Positions 54,463-62,481 of a DNA stretch of 64,000 nucleotides are shown here, piece after piece (positions within the stretch are counted from its first letter, which is position 1; each line of letters starts with the position of its first letter). The notes under the pieces are model-generated. The model did not search any database. It was given only the letters and a program-made list of their open reading frames with translations, and was not told where the DNA came from. Source of the DNA: Sanyastnella coralliicola (GTDB taxonomy: Bacteria > Bacteroidota > Bacteroidia > Flavobacteriales_D > Sanyastnellaceae); NCBI RefSeq assembly GCF_030845195.1, contig NZ_CP132543.1, forward strand, positions 2,993,501 to 3,057,500. The letters run 5' to 3'. The translations under genes and the position numbers were made by a program.

Positions 54463-55493
54463 AAAAATGGTCGGCATACCTCGTGCTTGGTCTTGTAGCG
54501 TTTATTGCTTGCAAGGAAGAACGCGTATTGCCTGATCAAAATGCAGAAGCCGACTTCGAATATATCGAAGTGGAGACACCAGCAGGTTTTCCGGCCATCG
54601 ATTACCCGATGGAAAACAGACCGACCACAGAACGCATCGAACTGGGGCGACTCCTATTCCACGATGCGCGATTGTCACGTGACAATACCGTGAGCTGCGC
54701 TTCGTGTCACTTGGCCAGTCATTCATTTGCAGACAATGAGGCACAGAGCGTGGGTGTGGACGGATTACGCGGTGATCGAAATGCACCTTCATTAGCCAAC
54801 GTCGCATACCATCCTTACTTCTTTATGGATGGAGGAGTACAGACCCTCGAACGCCAAGTCATTGCACCCTTAGACAATGTCCTTGAAATGGATCACGACA
54901 TCGTTGAAGTCAGCGATGAACTGGCCCAAGATGAATTACTCAACACTCTTGCGCAAGCCGCTTATGGAAGAAACCTCGATCCTTTCGTATTGACCCGATC
55001 GATTGCCGCTTACGAGCGTACATTATTGTCTGGTGATAGTCCGTATGACCGCTATTTGCAGGGTGATCAATTCGCCTTGACGGCGGAAGAAAAAGCGGGC
55101 ATGGAGTTGTTCTTTTCAGAACGCACCCAATGCGGCAGTTGCCACAGCGGATTCTTGTTGACAGATTTCAGCTTCAACAACATTGGGTTGGAGGAAGAAT
55201 ACCTAGACAAAGGACGTCGCCGCGTATCTGGGGATGAATCAGACAACGGCAAGTTCAAGACACCGAGTCTTCGTAATGTCGCCTTAACGGCACCTTACAT
55301 GCACGACGGAAGTCTTCGAACCTTGGAAGAAGTGATTGATCATTTTAACTCAGGCGGTGTCGACCACGACCTGAAAGACGATCGCATACAACAACTAAAC
55401 CTCACCGAAGAGGAACAGTCTCAACTCAAAGCATTTTTATTGGCACTGACGGATAAGTCGTTCGTGACCGAGGCTTTGACTGCAGGAAACTGA
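54459..55493 (+). CDS. Di-heme cytochrome c peroxidase/MbnH-like lipoprotein, copy 1
   Basis: 344 residues, lipobox FIAC (C18). Two c-type heme sites: C80-x-x-C83-H84 (SCASCHLASHSF) and C225-x-x-C228-H229 (CGSCHSGFLL). The conserved FKTPSLRNVALTAPYMHDGS is typical of MauG/CcpA-type di-heme proteins. Periplasmic or membrane-anchored. In MbnP systems such a protein performs the Trp oxidation; a plain H2O2 peroxidase is the alternative. Overlaps MbnP gene. Confidence 0.88.
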   Translation: MKKWSAYLVLGLVAFIACKEERVLPDQNAEADFEYIEVETPAGFPAIDYPMENRPTTERIELGRLLFHDARLSRDNTVSCASCHLASHSFADNEAQSVGVDGLRGDRNAPSLANVAYHPYFFMDGGVQTLERQVIAPLDNVLEMDHDIVEVSDELAQDELLNTLAQAAYGRNLDPFVLTRSIAAYERTLLSGDSPYDRYLQGDQFALTAEEKAGMELFFSERTQCGSCHSGFLLTDFSFNNIGLEEEYLDKGRRRVSGDESDNGKFKTPSLRNVALTAPYMHDGSLRTLEEVIDHFNSGGVDHDLKDDRIQQLNLTEEEQSQLKAFLLALTDKSFVTEALTAGN

Positions 55494-55500
55494 TTCTCTG

Positions 55501-55508
55501 TAGATTTG
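55501..55508 (+). promoter_or_regulatory. -7 box of second di-heme gene (TAGATTTG)
   Basis: Perfect TAnnTTTG in the 25-base gap before the ATG at 55519. The second peroxidase gene may also be made from its own transcript. Confidence 0.4.
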
Positions 55509-55518
55509 TAATAGCACT

Positions 55519-56622
55519 ATGCAACGACGCATTCTACATATCGTACTGGCATTTATCGGGATTACTATCACGATGGCCAGCTGTAAGCATGACATTCCAG
55601 AAGTGGAAGAAGAGATTGTGATGGTTGGGACTCCTTACAATTTGGAGATCCCTCCATTCTTCCCTCCGATGGACATCCCTGCAGACAATCCATTGACCGT
55701 GGAAGGTGTAGAATTGGGTCGTCACCTTTTCTGGGAGGTAGCCCTTTCAGGAGACAACACGATGAGCTGTGGTTCATGCCATTTCCCGGAACATTCCTTT
55801 TCTGACCCTGCACAATTTAGCGTCGGCATCACTGGAGCTGTCGGCACACGCCAATCAATGGCCCTACTCAACCTCGGATGGGCCCGTGATTACTTCTGGG
55901 ACGGGCGCGCACCAACGCTCGAAGAGCAAGTACGCGAACCGATTCCGAACCCAATTGAAATGAATCAGTCGTGGGAAGACGCCCTCGAAAAGCTGCGCAA
56001 TATTGACGCCTACCCGCCGATGTATGCCGATGCCTTTGGAACAACCGAGATCACTGAAGACCGCACCGTTAAAGCCATTGCTTCTTTCTTGCGCACCATG
56101 ATCTCAGCTAATTCGAAGTTCGATCAGTGGCGCCAAGGCGACTACATCATGACCGACAGCGAATGGCGCGGTTACGAGCTCTTCAACAAAGAAGGCGGTG
56201 ACCCCGAAGAAGTTCAAGGCGGCGAATTCGGAGCAGACTGTTTCCACTGCCACGTAGAGGCCGGACTACAGTTCACAGACTACCTCCCCCACAACAACGG
56301 ACTCGACAGCATCTTCACCGACCTCGGCTACGGTGGTGTCACAGGAAATCCACTGGATTACGGGAAATTCAAAACCCCATCACTGCGCAACGTAGAACTC
56401 TCAGCCCCCTACATGCACGACGGTCGTTTCGAGACCCTCGAAGAAGTCATCGAACACTACAATTCCGGCGGTGTCGCTTCCGAAACAGTAGACCCGTTCA
56501 TGAAGTACACCACAGGCGGCCTCTCCCTACCACCCCAAAGCAAGGAGGACTTGATCAATTTCCTAAAGATGCTCACGGATACGAGCTTCACGACGAACCC
56601 TGATTTTCAGAATCCGCACTAG
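55519..56622 (+). CDS. Di-heme cytochrome c peroxidase-like lipoprotein, copy 2
   Basis: 367 residues; lipobox MASC (C22). Heme sites C84-x-x-C87-H88 (SCGSCHFPEHSF) and C241-x-x-C244-H245 (DCFHCHVEAGL). Shares FKTPSLRNVELSAPYMHDGR with copy 1 but has an extra loop (GGDPEEVQGGEFGAD) before the second heme. It is a diverged paralogue of copy 1, not a recent duplicate. May oxidise MbnP or another protein. Confidence 0.87.
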   Translation: MQRRILHIVLAFIGITITMASCKHDIPEVEEEIVMVGTPYNLEIPPFFPPMDIPADNPLTVEGVELGRHLFWEVALSGDNTMSCGSCHFPEHSFSDPAQFSVGITGAVGTRQSMALLNLGWARDYFWDGRAPTLEEQVREPIPNPIEMNQSWEDALEKLRNIDAYPPMYADAFGTTEITEDRTVKAIASFLRTMISANSKFDQWRQGDYIMTDSEWRGYELFNKEGGDPEEVQGGEFGADCFHCHVEAGLQFTDYLPHNNGLDSIFTDLGYGGVTGNPLDYGKFKTPSLRNVELSAPYMHDGRFETLEEVIEHYNSGGVASETVDPFMKYTTGGLSLPPQSKEDLINFLKMLTDTSFTTNPDFQNPH

Positions 56623-56886
56623 ACGGTAGACGGTAGACGGTGGACGGTGGACGGTGGACCGGAAGAATAAATAATGAATTTGAATAGTGAATGGTGAATT
56701 GAAGGTACTCCCCGAAAGTTCATTATTCAGTATTCATTAGTTATTAATCATTATTCGAGGAGGTACGTGGTTCGTGGTTCGTGGTTCGTGGTTCGTGGTT
56801 CGTGGAGACTAATCATCCTATCCGCCTCAGGCGGACTAATCATGCTTTCAGCCTACCGCATACCGCATACTGCCTACCGCCTACAA
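56623..56886. repeat. Composite intergenic cassette, copy 1
   Basis: Order: GGACGGTGGACGG minisatellite (56623-56660); AT-rich imperfect hairpin with left arm TGAATAGTGAATGGTGAA and right arm TTCATTATTCAGTATTCA (56664-56757); GTTCGTGG tandem repeats (56768-56806); REP-like TCCGCCTCAGGCGGA with CTAATCA; ACCGCATACTGCCTACC units (to 56884). Nothing coding or otherwise recognised is seen in the 391-base gap. Confidence 0.75.
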
Positions 56887-57013
56887 ATAGGGTAAACCTC
56901 ACTCTCTCTGTATGATTATTAGATATCGTAAATCGATGCTGTTGATTTAACTCACCGGAAGACATTTTCGAAATCTTATTGCCAATCTAATCATCTGACA
57001 AACTCCATCTGCT

Positions 57014-58567
57014 ATGAGAATCGCCCTCTCTCTCACATTCTTGTGCGTTGTTCAATTGCTTAGTGCTCAGTATAAAGGTGACGACTTTTGGTTTGCATTT
57101 GTTCCGCAACCGGAAGATGAAGCCGATAGTGAATTATCCTTAATTATTGGTTGTGACGAAGAAACCGTCATTGACATTTCTGCCCCTCACTTGCTTTGGG
57201 ACACAACTCTCACTGTTGACGCGAATTCAATCGAAGCGTTTGTCTTCCCCAATGATTTATTGCTTGACGAATATGACGGAGCATCAGTCTCCATGAATGG
57301 AATTCACGTAAATAGTTCAGCACCTATTTCCTTGCAGACAGGATCTAGTTACTCCTACAATGCAGGAAGTGTCAATTTATTTCCGTCTAGTTTAAACGGG
57401 CAACACTATATCCACGAAAAGTGGAATGGTGCGGCCATTGGAAGTGAAAGTACTCTTCTGATGGTAGCCAATGAAGATGATACTCAAGTATCCGTATTGC
57501 AGACTGATGGTTTCAACAACGAAGAACAAATCTTCTTTTTGGAGGAAGGGCAAGTTGGATATGTGCACTTAGAATATCAGGAGTATGATTGGTTTGAGGT
57601 CGACGCGAACCATCCAATCAGCGTATACTCGGTAGCCAGTTGCGTTCAACTTCCTGTTGGGTGTGGGGCATGTGACTTAGTAGCCTATCAAAATCGTCCG
57701 AATCAGCTTTCAGGACTAGAATTCATTGTGACAATGCCTCTCGGATCATCGTCGACCGGATACAGCGTGCAAGCAACGCAAGACGACACATTTGTCCAGA
57801 TTGGAGATCAATTTTTCGTGCTACAACAAGGCGAATCATATTCAGAAACAACAGAGGAATCAACGCTTGTTATCTGTTCAGACCAACCTATTCAAGTCAA
57901 GCAACATTATAGCGGCACAACCTGCGCTGGATTTGGTGATCCTGAGTCGTTCTTTCTTCCGGATATGACTATTGGCTTCAGTGAGGCAACCTTTGTTATC
58001 GAGGAACAAGTTGACTACGACGACCAACACGCGATCCATGTATTAGCATCCACTGACCATTTGGATGAGATCTTCCTCAATGGGCAGCCAATCGATAACA
58101 ACGAATTTTCAGCTACTGAGAATCCCGACTATTCATACGCAGAACTACCGGTACCTCCCGGGAGTTACTCAATAACTTCCAGTGAACCATTCCAAGCTTG
58201 GTCTTATTGGATGGATTTCGCAATTTCCTTTCAAAGTTATCCTGGCAGATACACCTTGTCTGAGGGTATCGGATGCACAGATCCACTGGCCTGTAATTTT
58301 AACCCCACAGCGTCGATCGATATTGGTAACTGCGAATACGCAGCACCCTTTGCCGATTGTAACGGTAATTGTCTCTTTGATTTAGACCTAGATGGAAACT
58401 GTGAAGGTACTCTCGGAGATTTCTTAGAAGACGGTCAGGTCAACATTGAAGACCTCCTAGAAATGCTCAACTTCTTTGGCTGCACAGAACCACAATGTCC
58501 AGGAGATCTAAATCAAGACGGAATCACCAACGTACAAGACTTGATTGCCTTTCTAACGCTTTTGTAG
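57014..58567 (+). CDS. Secreted protein with IgGFc-binding-like N-domain and C-terminal dockerin-like repeats
   Basis: 517 residues, signal peptide ending LLSAQ (about 19). GDDFWFAFVPQPE and the VYSVASCVQLPVGCGACDLVAYQ block resemble the IgGFc-binding N-terminal domain found in secreted bacterial and animal proteins. A Cys-rich repeat (GCTDPLACNFNPTASIDIGN) is followed by two EF-hand-like repeats (DGQVNIEDLLEMLNFFG and DLNQDGITNVQDLIAFLTLL) at the extreme C-terminus. No T9SS domain. Function is unknown; adhesion is an inference. Confidence 0.8.
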   Translation: MRIALSLTFLCVVQLLSAQYKGDDFWFAFVPQPEDEADSELSLIIGCDEETVIDISAPHLLWDTTLTVDANSIEAFVFPNDLLLDEYDGASVSMNGIHVNSSAPISLQTGSSYSYNAGSVNLFPSSLNGQHYIHEKWNGAAIGSESTLLMVANEDDTQVSVLQTDGFNNEEQIFFLEEGQVGYVHLEYQEYDWFEVDANHPISVYSVASCVQLPVGCGACDLVAYQNRPNQLSGLEFIVTMPLGSSSTGYSVQATQDDTFVQIGDQFFVLQQGESYSETTEESTLVICSDQPIQVKQHYSGTTCAGFGDPESFFLPDMTIGFSEATFVIEEQVDYDDQHAIHVLASTDHLDEIFLNGQPIDNNEFSATENPDYSYAELPVPPGSYSITSSEPFQAWSYWMDFAISFQSYPGRYTLSEGIGCTDPLACNFNPTASIDIGNCEYAAPFADCNGNCLFDLDLDGNCEGTLGDFLEDGQVNIEDLLEMLNFFGCTEPQCPGDLNQDGITNVQDLIAFLTLL

Positions 58568-58570
58568 CGG

Positions 58571-58850
58571 AACAATGGTAAATGACTAATGGTGAATTGA
58601 ACGGGTGACCCAACAGTTCATTATTCAGTATTCATTAATTATTAATCATTATTCGAGGGGGTTATTGGTTATTGGTTATTGGTTATTGGTTATTGGAAAC
58701 TAATCATCCTATCCGCCTTAGGCGGACTAATCACGCTATCCGCCGCAGGCGGCCTAATCACGCTATCCGCCGCAGGCGGCCTAACCATGCTTTCAGCATA
58801 CCGCATACAGCCTACACTTAAGCCTTAAGCCATAAGCCCTACGCCCAAAA
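58571..58850. repeat. Composite intergenic cassette, copy 2
   Basis: AT-rich arms (58577-58660), GGTTATTGG tandem (58662-58695), three REP-like units (58700-58793) of the TCCGCC/GGCGGA type, then GCATACAGCC and CTTAAGCC units. It fills the 309-base gap. Confidence 0.75.
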
Positions 58851-58857
58851 CATTCCC

Positions 58858-58865
58858 TAACTTTA
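58858..58865 (+). promoter_or_regulatory. Possible -7 box (TAACTTTA)
   Basis: TAnnTTTA, one base off consensus, 11 bases before the TTG start at 58877. Conserved in the paralogue at 60649-60656. Confidence 0.3.
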
Positions 58866-58876
58866 GGTCTACCGTT

Positions 58877-60412
58877 TTGAAATCATTCATTAACATAATA
58901 TTCTGTCTGCTGACCTGCATATCTGTGCATGGTCAGCAGACTTTTAATAAAAACTATGCGCTTGGCACCAACTCTCTTGCTTTTGGTCTAATTGAGACAG
59001 AAGAAGGATATCTTGTGACCTGTGATGTTGTAGATTCAATTCACACAAATTTCATTATTAAGCTTAACAAACAAGGCGAAATTGAATCGCTGAACGAATA
59101 TTCAAACTCTCTTAGTATCGAAGGGCACTATTATCGAACATTCAGGAGACATAGAGATGATTTAATCCTAGATGTCTCGTTCTCGATAAATGAGGAGAAC
59201 AAATACGAAAATCACTTGATGTGGTTTTCACTAGATGGCGAATTAGTAGAATTTACTTCCGAACAGAGTCCCTACTATTATGATGATCCAACTTCGGTCT
59301 GGGATATCCCTGATGCCTATAGGACGTTCGGTCTGACTACAGACGACCATTATAACATTTACACAACAGCATATTTGAAGCATCCATGGGTCAAAGTATC
59401 AAAATATGACAAATACGGTAGTGAGATTTGGAGTAGACAATTCTCAAGCAACTTCGGAGCTGACCAGCCTCAAATTGGTTCCATATCCTATCAAGACAAT
59501 CTCATCTACTTTGGCAAATTGGAACTCTCACAAAATTTCGAAAATCACAACTCCATTATAATCCTTGATAGTGAAGATGGATCATTAGTTGACTCGATAC
59601 CAATTTCTGAAAACAGACCTGTCCAGGACATATTTATACACTCAAACTCTGACATCTTTCTTCCGATGACCTATTGTGATAACGGCTGCTACTCTTCTAT
59701 CCTGGCTATAGACTCAACTGGAACAGAAAAGTGGCAGCTCACATATGGAGATGGAACGTTCTCTGTATTTGACGCATGTTACAAAATCATACCTCAGAAG
59801 GATGGAACTTTTGTTAGCATCGGAGATTTCAATGCGATAGCTACTGACAACATAGAGCTAAACGGAAATTGGAATAATGATGTGGTTCTTTTCAAGTTCA
59901 ATGATCAAGGCGAGGAAATTTGGAATCGAAAATTCCGACTCATTCAAAGCCCGGAAGATGACCATGTCGTTGCCGATATTATCCAAACATCCGACAATGG
60001 CTTTGCTTTCTGTGGTTACACCGCCAACTTGGATCCAGAAAGCGTATCCTTCGAACTTCCTTTTCAAAGAATGTGGCTTGTCAAAACAGACCCCTGCGGC
60101 TGCCTCATCCCTGGATGTGACCCAGATTGTAACGCCTACCCCATGGCACCTATTTCTGAGGATGATTACCTCATCCTTGGTCCTTCGCCTACTACTGGGC
60201 CATTAAACGTTTACCTCAAACCCCTCGAAGATCCAAACCTCGAACTGCTAGTTCATGACATGACGGGCAGAGTCATCCACAGCATCTCTCAAGCACAAAC
60301 TGACATCACCTACATGATGGATCTATCAAATCAGGCAGAAGGTGTCTATTTGGTGACACTCCGCTCTGAGGAAAAGGTGTTGCAGATGGAGAAGGTGGTG
60401 GTTACTCGATAG
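58877..60412 (+). CDS. T9SS-exported protein, tandem paralogue 1
   Basis: 511 residues from a TTG start that both paralogues share; it opens the signal peptide KSFINIIFCLLTCISVHGQ. The body has repeated strand patterns (KWQLTYGDGTFSVFDA, FKFNDQGEEIWNRKFRL) like a beta-propeller of kelch/PQQ-like type. Cys pairs in PCGCLIPGCDPDCNAYP. The C-terminal about 80 residues are a T9SS-type sorting domain (NLELLVHDMTGRVIHSI, EGVYLVTLRSEE). Function unknown; duplicated with the next gene. Confidence 0.84.
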   Translation: MKSFINIIFCLLTCISVHGQQTFNKNYALGTNSLAFGLIETEEGYLVTCDVVDSIHTNFIIKLNKQGEIESLNEYSNSLSIEGHYYRTFRRHRDDLILDVSFSINEENKYENHLMWFSLDGELVEFTSEQSPYYYDDPTSVWDIPDAYRTFGLTTDDHYNIYTTAYLKHPWVKVSKYDKYGSEIWSRQFSSNFGADQPQIGSISYQDNLIYFGKLELSQNFENHNSIIILDSEDGSLVDSIPISENRPVQDIFIHSNSDIFLPMTYCDNGCYSSILAIDSTGTEKWQLTYGDGTFSVFDACYKIIPQKDGTFVSIGDFNAIATDNIELNGNWNNDVVLFKFNDQGEEIWNRKFRLIQSPEDDHVVADIIQTSDNGFAFCGYTANLDPESVSFELPFQRMWLVKTDPCGCLIPGCDPDCNAYPMAPISEDDYLILGPSPTTGPLNVYLKPLEDPNLELLVHDMTGRVIHSISQAQTDITYMMDLSNQAEGVYLVTLRSEEKVLQMEKVVVTR

Positions 60413-60640
60413 AGTAATAAATAATGAATTTGAATAGTGAATGGTGAATTGAAGGGGCACCCAGAGAGTTCATTATTCAGTATTCATTAATTATTAATCA
60501 TTATTTGAGGGGGTTTTTGGTTTTTGGTTTTTGGAAACTAAACATGCTATCCGCCGCAGGCGGACTAATCATGCTTTCAGCCTACCGCATACAGCCTACC
60601 GCCTACACTTAAGCCTTAAGCCATACGCCCTACGCCCAAA
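60413..60640. repeat. Composite intergenic cassette, copy 3
   Basis: AT-rich imperfect hairpin (60417-60510), GGTTTTTGG tandem (60514-60534), one REP-like unit TCCGCCGCAGGCGGA (about 60550-60564), CCTACCGCATACAGCC and CTTAAGCC units. Very similar to copy 2 over the hairpin. Confidence 0.75.
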
Positions 60641-60648
60641 ACATTCCC

Positions 60649-60656
60649 TAACTTTA
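60649..60656 (+). promoter_or_regulatory. Possible -7 box (TAACTTTA), paralogue 2
   Basis: Same sequence and spacing as at 58858; conserved upstream block runs into the TTG start. Confidence 0.3.
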
Positions 60657-60667
60657 GGTCTACCGTT

Positions 60668-62209
60668 TTGAAATCATTCATTAACATAATTCTTTGTCTG
60701 CTGACCTGCATCCCCATGTATGGTCAGCAGACTTTTAACTTCCGATATCCCTTAACGAATGCAGGAGTATCACACGGATTAATCCAACTCGAGGACGGTT
60801 ACCTTATTTCAGGTGATCTTTTCGATGAGATCCGGAACTACTCGTTAATCAAATTGAATAGCTCCGGAGAAATACAATGGATCTCTGAGTTCTCGGATTC
60901 TCTTGATGTACGAGGCCGTTTTCTAAGAACTTTTCAAAAGACGAATAATGACTTAATCCTTGATGTTGCATATTCGATAAATGAGGATGACAAACATGAA
61001 AATCATCTACTGTGGTTCGACTACCATGGAAATCTCATCCGGCACACTTCGGAGATCAGTCCTTTTTACTACGACGAACCTACTTCAAACTGGGATGTCC
61101 CAGACTGGTATAGAACTGTTGGACTAATTCAAGATGACGATGGATTTATTTATTCGGCGTCTGTTTTGAAATACCCTTGGATTAAGATCTCAAAACATGA
61201 CTCTTTGGGACAGGAAATCTGGACGGAGTTTTTCAGGGGTGATCTTTCTGGGAATCAAGCCGGAATTCGGGCCATTACTTTGCTTGAAAACCAATTGTTT
61301 TTTAGTAAACAAGAACTTTCAACAGACAATGGGGACTTTAACTCGCTAATCGTATTGAATAAAGCAGATGGTGAACAAGTGGACTCAATCCCGCTCCCAC
61401 ATAGATTTGAGATTAAAGACATTCATGTAAACTCACCTTCGGATATATTTCTAGCTACAACATTTTGCAGTGAAAGCGATTGTTACTCAGCAGTTGTGGC
61501 TATAGATGATGAAGGTGAAGAAAAATGGAGACTTACCTATGGAGATGGGCAGCCCACTTCTTGGACTGAGGCGGCTTATAAAATCCTACCCCAGGAAGAC
61601 GGCAATTTTGTTTCCATCGGAGACTATCATGAAACTGTTACAGAAAACGTCGAAGAAGAAGGATACTGGAATAATTACATCGTACTCTTCAAATTCAACG
61701 ACCAAGGAGAAGAAATTTGGAACCGAAGGTACCGACTGGTTGAAAGCTATGACGATCGCCACGAAGTAGCTGACGTAATCCAAACATCTGACAATGGCTT
61801 TGCATTCTGCGGCATCGCATCCGACCTAGACTTAGAAAACGAAAACTTCGAAGCCCCGGCTCAACAAATCTGGGTCGTCAAAACCGACCCCTGCGGATGC
61901 CTCATCCCTGGGTGTGACCCCGATTGTAATGCCTACCCCATGGCTCCTGTTGCCGAGGATGATTACCTCATCCTTGGTCCTTCGCCTACTACCGGGCCAT
62001 TAAACGTTTACCTCAAACCCCTCGAAGATCCAAACCTCGAACTGCTAGTTCATGACATGACAGGAAGGGTCATCCACAGCATCTCGCAAGCACAAACTGA
62101 CATCACGTACATGATGGATCTATCAAATCAGGCAGAAGGTGTCTATCTGGTGACACTCCGCTCTGAGGAAAAGGTGTTGCAGATGGAGAAGGTGGTGGTT
62201 ACTAAGTAG
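60668..62209 (+). CDS. T9SS-exported protein, tandem paralogue 2
   Basis: 513 residues, TTG start. Same domain order as paralogue 1. The last about 110 residues are almost identical to paralogue 1, while the first two-thirds differ at many positions. The nucleotide sequence from about 61885 to 62207 is nearly the same as 60085-60410. Localised identity suggests gene conversion of the sorting-domain end or its strong conservation. Function unknown. Confidence 0.84.
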   Translation: MKSFINIILCLLTCIPMYGQQTFNFRYPLTNAGVSHGLIQLEDGYLISGDLFDEIRNYSLIKLNSSGEIQWISEFSDSLDVRGRFLRTFQKTNNDLILDVAYSINEDDKHENHLLWFDYHGNLIRHTSEISPFYYDEPTSNWDVPDWYRTVGLIQDDDGFIYSASVLKYPWIKISKHDSLGQEIWTEFFRGDLSGNQAGIRAITLLENQLFFSKQELSTDNGDFNSLIVLNKADGEQVDSIPLPHRFEIKDIHVNSPSDIFLATTFCSESDCYSAVVAIDDEGEEKWRLTYGDGQPTSWTEAAYKILPQEDGNFVSIGDYHETVTENVEEEGYWNNYIVLFKFNDQGEEIWNRRYRLVESYDDRHEVADVIQTSDNGFAFCGIASDLDLENENFEAPAQQIWVVKTDPCGCLIPGCDPDCNAYPMAPVAEDDYLILGPSPTTGPLNVYLKPLEDPNLELLVHDMTGRVIHSISQAQTDITYMMDLSNQAEGVYLVTLRSEEKVLQMEKVVVTK

Positions 62210-62425
62210 ACCGTGGACCGTGGACTGAGGACCGGAAGAAGAATAAAAAATGAATTTGAATAGTGAATGGTGAATTGAAGGTACACCCAGAGAGTTCATT
62301 ATTCAGTATTCATTAATTATTAATCATTATTTGAGGAGGTTATTGGTTATTGGTTATTGGTTATTGGAAACTAATCATCCTATCCGCCGCAGGCGGCCTA
62401 ATCATGCTTAGAGCCTACTGCCTAC
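62210..62425. repeat. Composite intergenic cassette, copy 4
   Basis: GACCGTGGACCGTGG units, AT-rich imperfect hairpin (62237-62332), GGTTATTGG tandem (62338-62368), one REP-like unit TCCGCCGCAGGCGG (about 62382-62396), GCCTACTGCCTAC units. Confidence 0.75.
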
Positions 62426-62428
62426 TAC

Positions 62429-62460
62429 AAAAAAGGAAACCCCCAATCTTGGAGGCTTCC
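62429..62460 (-). terminator. Intrinsic terminator of the S74/T9SS gene
   Basis: Read on the minus strand GGAAGCCTCCAA pairs with TTGGGGGTTTCC (some mismatches), followed by a run of Ts (62429-62434). It is 22 bases past the stop. Confidence 0.7.
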
Positions 62461-62481
62461 GAAAAGAATATCTAGAAATTC

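Noticed and set aside
56623-62425. Transposon/MITE ends around the cassettes
   Set aside because: No terminal inverted repeats bounding the whole cassette and no target-site duplication are visible.
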